From Verrucomicrobiota bacterium (GTDB taxonomy: Bacteria > Verrucomicrobiota > Verrucomicrobiia > Palsa-1439): 64,000 nt of DNA. The notes below the pieces were generated by a model. The model was given only the letters and a program-made list of their open reading frames with translations, ran no database searches and was not told where the DNA came from. Below, in pieces: positions 9,625-17,580 of the stretch. Position 1 is the first letter of the stretch. Each line of letters begins with the position of its first letter. The translations under genes and the position numbers were made by a program. The stretch is taken from NCBI GenBank assembly GCA_016871575.1, contig VHCW01000002.1, positions 1 through 64,000 of the forward strand, written 5' to 3'.

Positions 9625-10971
9625 ATGAACCCCCAACCATTCATGAACATCGCTATTGCCACAGTTTTCACCTTCTCTCTCTCGGCCAAGCTCTGTGCCG
9701 CGCCACCGGCGATCAGTTTGCGCGAACTGCCGCTGTTGTTTGCGGACGATAACGGCATCGCGTCGAGCACCGGCGTCGTTCGCACCGTGCACGTCGCCAA
9801 GACGCGCAGCGCGCCGGTGATTGAGGCGGACGCTCGCGTTTACGTGTATGGCTCGGTCTATTCTGAAAACGGTTTGTTGCGCCTGTGGTATATGGCCCGC
9901 CCGAAGGGCGATCAGGTGTTGCATACGACCTCACAGGATGGCTTGCACTGGCTCAAAGGCACCAACGTCTTCAACATTCACAGCCCCAGCGTCCTGCTCG
10001 ACACTCACGAAACTGATCCAGCGAAACGCTACAAAATGCTCGGCTCGAAGTCGGGCGGTTATCACGCGGCATTTTCCGCCGATGGCTTGCATTGGTCGTG
10101 GTATCCGAAGAACCCGGTGCTGAAAGATTCCGACACCATCACGCTCACGCAAGCCCCAGTCAGCGGCGAGTATATGGCTTTCCATAAACGCTACACCAAA
10201 GTCCGGGGTTTTGGCCGGCGCGTGGTCTGGCTCGCGCGCAGCCGGGATTTTCAGGAGTGGAGCGAGCCGGAGCTGGTTTTCGCGCCCGACGAGAAAGACG
10301 ACACTTGGGCCACCGGCCCGGAACAACGCACCGAGGTTTACAACATGTCGGTCTATCCGCACGCCGCCGGGTTCATCGGATTGCCGACAATGTTCCGTCT
10401 CACCAAACGCATCGCCAAGAGTGAAGTCAAGCCGGGCCAAAGTCCCGATGACGGGCCGATTGATGTCCAACTCGCGACGAGCCCCGATGGCCGCGCGTGG
10501 CAACGCACCGAGCCGCGCGTGAACATCATTCCGCACGGCGCGCCCGGCAGTTTCGACGCCGGGGCGATCCTCGGCGTCACCAGCACTTGTGTCAACGTCG
10601 GCGACAAGACGTGGGTTTATTACACCGGGCTGACGACCGGCCATGGTGGAGCGATGCCGGCCAAACGTCTCTCGATTGGCCGGGCCGAGTGGCGACGACA
10701 CGGGTTCGTCTCGATTGACGCCGGGCGCGTGGAAACGAAACCGTTGCAGCTCAGCACACCGACACTGATCGTCAACGCAGACGCCTCGCGCGGCGAACTT
10801 CGCGTCACGCTGCTCGAAGCGGATGGTCGTCCGATCCCCGGCATCAGCGTGCTGCGCACCGACGACACACGCTGGTGTGCATTCGCCAACGCGCCGACTG
10901 ACCGGCCTGTGCGCGTCGTTCTCGAACTGAACAACGCCCGGCTCTACAGCGTGTCAGGCGGCAAACAATGA
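9625..10971 (+). CDS. Secreted GH43/GH32-like beta-propeller protein
   Basis: The 448-residue product has a Sec signal with cleavage near KLCA-A. It has repeated blade-like motifs: SENGLLRLWYMA, TSQDGLHWL, SADGLHWSWYPKNPV and SPDGRAWQRTEP. This DG-x-x-W pattern with WYMA strands is seen in five-bladed propellers of the GH32/GH43/GH68 group, but I cannot place the catalytic triad. Residues ~375-448 form a separate beta-rich tail. It is probably a periplasmic or surface glycan-active or glycan-binding protein. The ATG at 9625 is preceded by GGAGA; a second ATG at 9643 would shorten the signal. It lies 30 bases after an FAD oxidoreductase gene. Confidence 0.6.
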   Translation: MNPQPFMNIAIATVFTFSLSAKLCAAPPAISLRELPLLFADDNGIASSTGVVRTVHVAKTRSAPVIEADARVYVYGSVYSENGLLRLWYMARPKGDQVLHTTSQDGLHWLKGTNVFNIHSPSVLLDTHETDPAKRYKMLGSKSGGYHAAFSADGLHWSWYPKNPVLKDSDTITLTQAPVSGEYMAFHKRYTKVRGFGRRVVWLARSRDFQEWSEPELVFAPDEKDDTWATGPEQRTEVYNMSVYPHAAGFIGLPTMFRLTKRIAKSEVKPGQSPDDGPIDVQLATSPDGRAWQRTEPRVNIIPHGAPGSFDAGAILGVTSTCVNVGDKTWVYYTGLTTGHGGAMPAKRLSIGRAEWRRHGFVSIDAGRVETKPLQLSTPTLIVNADASRGELRVTLLEADGRPIPGISVLRTDDTRWCAFANAPTDRPVRVVLELNNARLYSVSGGKQ

Positions 10972-11077
10972 ACATTCGCCCCAACGGCATTGCGCTTTGA
11001 TTTCCCGCAACTGGTCAGGTCACATAACCAGCCGAACAACCTTGCCACCGGCAGCTCAAACAGGGAGAATCGCCCGC

Positions 11078-14000
11078 ATGAAAGCATCCCTCGCTCTGTT
11101 TGTTCTCGCACTCAACGCACTGGCTGCCGCACAACCCAATCTTCCCACCGTTGACCTCTCCGGCGACACCAATCGCCACGTCATCATCGCGCAAGGCACC
11201 GACACAATTTATCAGGGCCATCCGACGACCCTGCTGTTGCCGGACGGCAGGACCATGTTCTGCGTCTGGTGCGTCAACCACGGCGGGCCGTGCGGCCCGA
11301 TGAAACGCAGCGACGACGGCGGCAAAACGTGGAGCGGGTTGCTGCCGGTGCCGGACAACTGGCGCGACGTGAAGAACTGCCCGGCCATTTATCGTCTGGC
11401 CGATCCGCGCGGCAAGGCGCAGCTCTTCATCTTCGCCGGCCAAGGGCCGGACGGCGCGATGCACCAGTCCGTCTCCACCGATGACGGCAAGACGTGGTCG
11501 CCAATGACAAGCAACGGCCTCGTCTGTGTGATGCCGTTCTGTACGATTGTGCCGATTGATGGCGGCAAGAAATTGCTGGGCATGACCAATATCCGCCGGC
11601 CGGGCGAGACGAAGGACAAACGTTCCAATGTCATCACCCAGAGCATCTCGGAAGACGGCGGCCTGACGTGGAGCGCGTGGCGCATCCTGCTCGATCTCGG
11701 CGACCTCAAACCGTGCGAGCCGGAACTGGTGCGCTCGCCCGATGGCAAACAGTTGCTCTGCCTGTTGCGCGAGAACAAGGAACACATCGCGCTTTACATG
11801 ACCACCAACGACGAAGGACGAACGTGGTCCAAAGCGAAACCGCTGCCTCCGGGACTGTTCGGCGACCGGCACAAGGCTCTTTATGCGAAGGATGGCCGGC
11901 TCGTGGTCTGTTTCCGTGACACCGGCAAGGACAGCCCGACGAAGAATCATTTCGTCGCGTGGGTGGGCCGGTACGAGGACATTATCGCCGGTCGGGACGG
12001 CCAGTATCGGATCAAGCTCTTGCACAGTCACAAAGGCAGCGACTGCGGTTATCCCGGCGTCGAAATGCTCCCCGACGGCACCATCGTCGCCACCACCTAC
12101 ATCAAGTATCGCCCCGGCCCGGAGAAACATTCCGTTGTCAGCACGCGATTCAAGCTGGAGGAGATTGACGAGTTGAACAGGCGTCTCGCCTGTTCGCCGG
12201 TGACAGGCGAGACGCCTGTCCAACTTGCGAGCATCCTGCTCGATGACAGCGCGGGAGAATTCACCGGCGTCTGGGCGATCAGCGACAAGCTCACGCCCTT
12301 GGTTGGCTCCGCCTACAGGACCGCTGATCGCAAGCAGAAAGCCGCCGCCATCTTCACACCGGAGATTCCCGAAACGGGCCGTTACGAAGTGAGGTTGTTG
12401 TACGTTGCCGCCACAAACCGCGCGCGCAGCACCCGAATCACAATTCGCTCCGCCGATGGCGAGAAAACTGTGACGCTCAACCAACGCGAGCCGTGTCTGG
12501 AAGACGGCATCCCGCATTCGCTGGGCGTGTTTGCGTTTGCGAAAGGAAAATCCGTCTCCATCGAAATCTCCAATGCCGGCGCAGACGGCTACGTCGTGGT
12601 GGACGGCCTGCAACTCGTCCCCGAGGAGATCGCCAAGGCCGAACGCGCGACGAAAACCGGCGGGGGATTCCCAATCAAAGTCACTGCCGCTGCTCCCGTC
12701 AAAGTGCCGCCGCCGATGTTGCTGAAGAGCGCCGCCAAACCGCAGGACGTGGACGGCAAGACGTTTGACCTCGTCGTCATCGGCGGCACGCCGGGCGGCA
12801 TCGCTTGCGCGGTGCGGGCGGCCCGCGAAGGGCTGCGCGTGCTGTTGGTCAATCACACGCAACATCTCGGCGGGTTCATCACCAGCGGCGGCGGCGGCTG
12901 GGAAGCGCCGTATGACGGCCTGCGTTCGCCGCTCTACGGCGAGATGCTGACCGGCGCGGCGGAGTATTACCGCAAAACCTACGGCGAAAATTCGCCGCAG
13001 CATCTCGCCTCGATGCCCAGCGCAACGAGCCGGGCGCACATTGATCGCGCGAAGATCGAGCCGCGCATCGCCGAGATGTTGTTCAATCAAATGGTGGAGC
13101 GCGAAAAAACGCTGACAGTGTTGCTCGGTCATATCGTCGCCGGCGCAGAGCGCGACGGCGCTGTGCTGAAACGCGTGACGCTGCGAAAATGTGGGGCAGG
13201 TTTGCAACCTGCCATGCCGTTGATAAAAGATGGGCAGGTTGCAAACCTGCCCCACACTGTCCGCGTGAGCGCGAAAATTTTCGCCGACGGCATGTACGAA
13301 GGCGATCTCATGGCCGCCGCCGGAGTGAAAACGCAGATTGGCCGCGAATCGCGGGAACAATACGGCGAGCCGCACGCGGGCGTCATCTATGTAAAGGAAC
13401 GCCGCAAAGCGCCGGGCCAGCGCGGGTTTCCGAAGGACGCCGATGAAGGCCGTCTCAACATCCGCTACAACAGCCACGCCACCGCCGAAATCATTGAAGG
13501 GCCGAACAGCAACGAAGCCGACGGTTCCGTGATGGCCTACAACTACCGGCTCATCCTCACCCGCGAGTCGTCGAATAAGATCATGGTCTCGAAACCCGCC
13601 AACTACGATCCCGCCATCGCCAAGTCAGCCGTGGGCGGCGGTTTCGTGCCGAACCTGCCCAACAACAAAGTCGCATGGAACGGCGGCCGCCTCATCGGCC
13701 CGCAAAACGATTATCCCGGCGGCGACTGGGCGACACGCGAGCGTATTTCGCGTCAATATCTCGATGCGATGTTGATGCGCTTGTGGTGGCTGCAAAACGA
13801 TCCCACGGCGCCGGAGGCGGAGCGCAGGAGGTTTGCCGGCTACGGACTCGCCGCGGACGAATTCCCCGACAACAATCATGTGCCTTACGAGATTTACGTC
13901 CGCGAAGCCCGCCGATTGGTTGGGCGATACGTGTTCAAGGAGCAGGACAACATGATTGCCGAAGGCATTGCGCGGACGCCGATTCACCCCGACAGCGTTG

Positions 14001-14605
14001 CCATCACTGATTGGCCGGTGGATTCGGTTGCGTGCCTCCGACGGAGCGTGCCCGGCTCGAATCTCGACGGCATCTTCTTTCTTGCTGAAGAAGGCCGTCC
14101 GGCGCAGGTCCCGTATCGGAGTCTGTTGCCGAAGGAACTGGACAACCTGCTTGTGCCGGTCGCGCTCTCGGCGTCGCACGTCGGCTGGGGCGCGATTCGC
14201 CTCGAACCGGTCTGGATGCAAACCGGCGAGGCGGCCGGGTTTGCCGCCGCGCTGGCCGTGAACCAAAACACCACACCGGCGGCGCTCGATTCTGACCTGT
14301 TGATAAAGACACTGGCGAAGAACCGTGTGATGGTGAGTTTCTTCAACGACAAGGAGCCGATGGATCCCGCCCTCCAGTATTTCGGCACAAAAGGTTTCTT
14401 CCCTGACTACGACGCGAAACTGGATGCGCCGGTGACGGAGGCCGTGAAGACTGTTTGGCAGGACGGTTTTGCGAAGTTGAAAGACGGCAAGCTCGATCCC
14501 AATGCGCTCGCTCGCGCCGTTGCACAAGCAGAACGTAGCCGATCCGAAAGTGGAAGCCTCACTCGCGGCGCTGTGTTACAATCCATGTGGGAGTTACTCA
14601 AATGA
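11078..14605 (+). CDS. Three-part fusion: sialidase propeller, golvesin/xanthan-lyase-like sandwich, FAD-dependent oxidoreductase
   Basis: This is a 1175-residue secreted protein (MKASLALFVLALNALAAAQ signal; GGGAGA ribosome site). Residues ~20-365 form an Asp-box propeller ([33 protein letters not shown]) closely similar to the N-terminal half of the 26968-29220 protein. Residues ~367-381 are encoded by an in-frame palindromic repeat. Residues ~385-515 match the beta-sandwich that precedes the FAD domain in 35158-37485 (IFTPEIPETGRYEVRLLY, VVVDGLQLVPEE). From ~555 to the end is an FAD_oxidored domain (DLVVIGGTPGGIACAVRAAR). A second, longer palindromic repeat is read in frame at about residues 705-727. 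The fusion ties a sialidase-type domain to a redox domain in one chain. The next gene overlaps by ATGA. Confidence 0.88.
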   Translation: MKASLALFVLALNALAAAQPNLPTVDLSGDTNRHVIIAQGTDTIYQGHPTTLLLPDGRTMFCVWCVNHGGPCGPMKRSDDGGKTWSGLLPVPDNWRDVKNCPAIYRLADPRGKAQLFIFAGQGPDGAMHQSVSTDDGKTWSPMTSNGLVCVMPFCTIVPIDGGKKLLGMTNIRRPGETKDKRSNVITQSISEDGGLTWSAWRILLDLGDLKPCEPELVRSPDGKQLLCLLRENKEHIALYMTTNDEGRTWSKAKPLPPGLFGDRHKALYAKDGRLVVCFRDTGKDSPTKNHFVAWVGRYEDIIAGRDGQYRIKLLHSHKGSDCGYPGVEMLPDGTIVATTYIKYRPGPEKHSVVSTRFKLEEIDELNRRLACSPVTGETPVQLASILLDDSAGEFTGVWAISDKLTPLVGSAYRTADRKQKAAAIFTPEIPETGRYEVRLLYVAATNRARSTRITIRSADGEKTVTLNQREPCLEDGIPHSLGVFAFAKGKSVSIEISNAGADGYVVVDGLQLVPEEIAKAERATKTGGGFPIKVTAAAPVKVPPPMLLKSAAKPQDVDGKTFDLVVIGGTPGGIACAVRAAREGLRVLLVNHTQHLGGFITSGGGGWEAPYDGLRSPLYGEMLTGAAEYYRKTYGENSPQHLASMPSATSRAHIDRAKIEPRIAEMLFNQMVEREKTLTVLLGHIVAGAERDGAVLKRVTLRKCGAGLQPAMPLIKDGQVANLPHTVRVSAKIFADGMYEGDLMAAAGVKTQIGRESREQYGEPHAGVIYVKERRKAPGQRGFPKDADEGRLNIRYNSHATAEIIEGPNSNEADGSVMAYNYRLILTRESSNKIMVSKPANYDPAIAKSAVGGGFVPNLPNNKVAWNGGRLIGPQNDYPGGDWATRERISRQYLDAMLMRLWWLQNDPTAPEAERRRFAGYGLAADEFPDNNHVPYEIYVREARRLVGRYVFKEQDNMIAEGIARTPIHPDSVAITDWPVDSVACLRRSVPGSNLDGIFFLAEEGRPAQVPYRSLLPKELDNLLVPVALSASHVGWGAIRLEPVWMQTGEAAGFAAALAVNQNTTPAALDSDLLIKTLAKNRVMVSFFNDKEPMDPALQYFGTKGFFPDYDAKLDAPVTEAVKTVWQDGFAKLKDGKLDPNALARAVAQAERSRSESGSLTRGAVLQSMWELLK
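12177..12219. repeat. Palindromic repeat read in frame (17-base arms)
   Basis: The arms ACAGGCGTCTCGCCTGT (12177-12193) and its exact reverse complement (12203-12219) are separated by 9 bases. The element lies inside the fusion gene between the sialidase propeller and the beta-sandwich and encodes an interdomain linker (NRRLACSPVTGETPVQL) without breaking the frame. It appears to be a dispersed genomic repeat that has settled in a tolerant linker. Confidence 0.85.
13190..13256. repeat. In-frame 24-base-arm palindromic repeat, copy A
   Basis: The left arm 13190-13213 begins TGTGGGGCAGG and the right arm 13233-13256 is its exact reverse complement; a 19-base spacer separates them. Read in the host frame it encodes CGAGLQPA...GQVANLPHT within the FAD oxidoreductase domain of the fusion gene. 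Copies B and C lie at the equivalent place in two paralogues. Confidence 0.95.
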
Positions 14606-16368
14606 AATCTGTCCTCGCTTGGTTCGCAATGTTGTGTGTTGCTGATGCCGCAACGAGCGGCGTGTTTCACCGTGATCCGTTGGTTGTGCCTGACTCGAAA
14701 AAGCACACGGTGTCACTGTCGGACTATCCGCTGCACAATCCAAACCCGCGCGGCTGGTATTACAAGTGCGCCAACGTCGTGCTGGCGCGCGACGGCGCCC
14801 TCGTCGCCAGTTGGCAGCTTTCGGATCAGCACACTTCGACGACAAGCTGGATCATGGTCGCGCGCTCGGCCGACGGCGGACGCACGTGGACGAATCACCG
14901 GACGATCGCCCATGCCAATGTCAACGACCACGGCGCCATCTGGGTCGTGCCCCAGATGAGCGTGCTGCGCGATGGCCGCATCGTCATCGTCTGCGACCGT
15001 GGGCAGCGCAATCCCGGCCAAAGCTTTCCGATGCTCTCCGACTGGCAGAAGCCAGACCGCGGGATGTCCAATTGGGTGTTCTGGAGCGCGGACCATGGGC
15101 AGACATGGACGCGCGGCGAGAAGATCGACGAGGTCGGCGGCGAGCCGGGCTACGTGTTCGAACTGGCCGACGGCACGCTAGCCTTCACGCGCACCTCGTC
15201 GAAGCAGACCGACCAGTTGCGCAACCCGCCCAAGCCGTGGAACGACATCTACTATCGCAATGAGATCGTGTTTTCCGACGACGGCGGAAAGACCTGGGGG
15301 CGAAGCGCGTGGCTGGCCGACAGCCCGTTTCACGGGGACTGCGAGGTAGGGCTGGCGGAACTCGCACCGGGCAAACTGATGGCCGCAACGCGCATCGGGT
15401 TAGGCAACGGCCGCTTCGGCCATCCGAGCCGGCTGATGTACTCGGACGACAACGGTCGCACGTGGCCGCGTGCGCATCCGGCGCCGTTCTACGGCCAACG
15501 CGTGCACCTCGGCAAACTGCAGTCGGGAAAGCTGCTGGCCACCTACCGCAATCTCTGGGGCACGCCCGGCAGCCGTGCGCTGGTGTTCGATCCGGCGGAG
15601 CCGCTCGGTTTCCAGCCGGCCTCCCACATCACCGACGAGTCGCGCTGCGAGCTGACAGCGGAAGCGCTGACGCTGCGGACCGGCGATGGCGCCCGCGGCG
15701 CGGTCGAGTTCAACCTATACCCGGCACAGGACGATCTGGCGCGCGTCGAGTTCGAGGCGACGCTGAAGGTTGACGAGGCGGAGCCGAACGGCGTGGCGAT
15801 CAGCGCAGGGTGCTGGGTGCGGTTCGAGCCTGCGCGCATCTCGCTGGCCGCACGGCCGGCGGCGGGCTTTGCCTTCGACACGCGCGGCTGGCACACCTAC
15901 CGCGTGGTGCGGGAGCGGGGGGAGATCGCAATCTTCGCCGACGGTATGGAGAGGCTGCGGGAGAAAATCGAAGGGATCTGGGTGCGCGAAGTGCGCTTCG
16001 GCAACCGCCGGGAGCCGCGGCCCGGCGAATCGCACCCGAAGAATCGTGCGGTGAGCCACTGGCGGGCGTTGCGGGTCAAGGTGGCCAACGATCCACGCGA
16101 CTACTCGATTGACTGGCGCTGGACCCCGAAGGACGGCTACCCGGACCAGTTCCGCCGCGATCGCACGGTGATCCTCGACCATGCATTTCCGCCGGCCGAC
16201 TGCGGCTACAGTTCGTGGACGCAGCTTCCCGACGGTCGCATTGTGATTCTCGACTACACCAACCTCCAGCGACCGGGCCAAGCCGCCGAGGGCGAGCATC
16301 CGCGCAACCTCATCCGGGCCTACTTGGTCACGGAGGCTGACCTCGTTCGGAGACCGGCCGGCAAGTAG
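14602..16368 (+). CDS. Secreted Asp-box (sialidase-like) protein with LamG-like region
   Basis: The 588-residue product has a Sec signal (MKSVLAWFAMLCVADAA). The ATG overlaps the previous stop (ATGA). Asp boxes include [24 protein letters not shown] and SDDNGRTW. It aligns along its whole length with 913-2841: compare GAIWVVPQMSVLRDGRIVIV with GMWIAPQLSRLKDGRLVII, and the shared KDGYPDQFRRDR and YSSWTQLPDGRIVI/YSGWTQMPDGTIVI ends. The C-terminal half again contains a LamG-like sandwich. No YRIP motif is evident, so the activity could differ from sialidase. It differs from its paralogue in using a Sec rather than a Tat signal. Confidence 0.85.
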   Translation: MKSVLAWFAMLCVADAATSGVFHRDPLVVPDSKKHTVSLSDYPLHNPNPRGWYYKCANVVLARDGALVASWQLSDQHTSTTSWIMVARSADGGRTWTNHRTIAHANVNDHGAIWVVPQMSVLRDGRIVIVCDRGQRNPGQSFPMLSDWQKPDRGMSNWVFWSADHGQTWTRGEKIDEVGGEPGYVFELADGTLAFTRTSSKQTDQLRNPPKPWNDIYYRNEIVFSDDGGKTWGRSAWLADSPFHGDCEVGLAELAPGKLMAATRIGLGNGRFGHPSRLMYSDDNGRTWPRAHPAPFYGQRVHLGKLQSGKLLATYRNLWGTPGSRALVFDPAEPLGFQPASHITDESRCELTAEALTLRTGDGARGAVEFNLYPAQDDLARVEFEATLKVDEAEPNGVAISAGCWVRFEPARISLAARPAAGFAFDTRGWHTYRVVRERGEIAIFADGMERLREKIEGIWVREVRFGNRREPRPGESHPKNRAVSHWRALRVKVANDPRDYSIDWRWTPKDGYPDQFRRDRTVILDHAFPPADCGYSSWTQLPDGRIVILDYTNLQRPGQAAEGEHPRNLIRAYLVTEADLVRRPAGK

Positions 16369-16418
16369 CAATAAGCCAAGCAATGTTGCGGGACCGACAA
16401 ACGAAAGGAATAAATGAA

Positions 16419-17573
16419 ATGAAATGCCACACGATGATACACGCCCTCACGCTCTTCGCCACTCTGCTTCCGGCGGTTGGTGGCGCCGAAAAGCCATCTC
16501 TTGAAAGGAGCGGCACCACAGTCAACCAGTCCACGCCCGACTGGGCCGGGCGCGCGACGGACGGCAAAGCCGCTCGCATTGCCGTGCCGGCACCGGAGGA
16601 TCCGCGCTATCATCACCTCGGCTGGCCAAAGGCCGTGCGCACGGCAGACGGCACAATCGTTTTGGGTTTTCTCATGGGACGGAAACATGTCGGCGAGAAT
16701 TGCCCGGCAGTCTCCTTGTCCACCGACGGCGGCCAGACGTTCTCCGCGCCGAAGCGTCTCAAGGAATTCGGCAAAGACAAAGATTACGGCGCAAGCGGCA
16801 ACATGGCGCTCGGCATCGCGCACGATGGCTCGGTGCTGTTGCTCTCGCATGGTTACTCGCCGAACGCCTGCCACATCTTCGGCTGGCGATCCACTGACAA
16901 CGGACGCACGTGGAAACCGGTGGACACCTCCGCGCTCGGCCCGAACAAAGCTGGTTCTTCCACCGGTCACATTGTGCAGTTGCCCGGCAAACGGCTCATG
17001 GCAGTCGGTCATTACCGCGACGGTTGCCAGCCACATACGCGCGGCATCTGGCGTTCGATTTCCGAGGACGATGGCCTGACGTGGGGCGAGCCGTCATTAG
17101 TCACCACGCAGCACGGTGTGGAGCCGGTGTTGGTGCGCCATGAAAACCGCCTGCTGGTGTTCATACGGAACAACAGCGGCGAAGGCGCGCCCCGTCAACT
17201 GATCGCCGTTTCGGATGACTGGGGCAAGACGTGGCGAACGGAGTTGTCCAATATCGGCGCTGTCCTGCCCGGCACTCGCGCGCTCGCGCATCCTTTCGCC
17301 ATGATGCATCCGCACCGGCCCGGTGAACTGCTGGCGGTCACCTTCGAGCGCGGCCCGATGGGCGCGGGGCAACTCTGGCGCGGCGACCCGGCGACGTTGA
17401 AATTCACGCATGAACGCACCTTGGTCGAGTTGTCCAAACAGAGCGTCAAAACCCACAACGATTACGGTTACGGCTGGTTGGTGCCGATGGAAGGACGACG
17501 CGCCTTGCTCTTCTACTATCACGGTCGCAAGGACGGCCCCGCCTCCATCTGGGTCTTGGAGACCGAGATTTGA
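16419..17573 (+). CDS. Secreted Asp-box (sialidase-family) protein
   Basis: The 384-residue product has a Sec signal (MIHALTLFATLLPAVGGA after MKCHT). The chosen ATG is nine bases after AAAGGA; an upstream in-frame ATG at 16383 adds a charged stretch and is less likely. Asp boxes are STDGGQTF, STDNGRTW, SEDDGLTW and SDDWGKTW. It lacks a clear RIP motif (WPKAVRTADGTIVLGF in its place) and so belongs to the wider sialidase-like superfamily with an undefined substrate. An FAD oxidoreductase starts seven bases after its stop, repeating the pairing seen at 4169/5349 and fused at 11078. Confidence 0.83.
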   Translation: MKCHTMIHALTLFATLLPAVGGAEKPSLERSGTTVNQSTPDWAGRATDGKAARIAVPAPEDPRYHHLGWPKAVRTADGTIVLGFLMGRKHVGENCPAVSLSTDGGQTFSAPKRLKEFGKDKDYGASGNMALGIAHDGSVLLLSHGYSPNACHIFGWRSTDNGRTWKPVDTSALGPNKAGSSTGHIVQLPGKRLMAVGHYRDGCQPHTRGIWRSISEDDGLTWGEPSLVTTQHGVEPVLVRHENRLLVFIRNNSGEGAPRQLIAVSDDWGKTWRTELSNIGAVLPGTRALAHPFAMMHPHRPGELLAVTFERGPMGAGQLWRGDPATLKFTHERTLVELSKQSVKTHNDYGYGWLVPMEGRRALLFYYHGRKDGPASIWVLETEI

Positions 17574-17580
17574 AAACGCC

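Noticed and set aside
11015-13477. Long open frames on the minus strand opposite real genes (820 codons here; others at 8002-9924, 29145-30737, 44581-46740 and 61672-63732)
   Set aside because: They lie antisense to genes with clear families, show no motifs, are rich in Arg/His/Ala as expected from GC-rich codon shadows, and have no ribosome sites or gene-like spacing.
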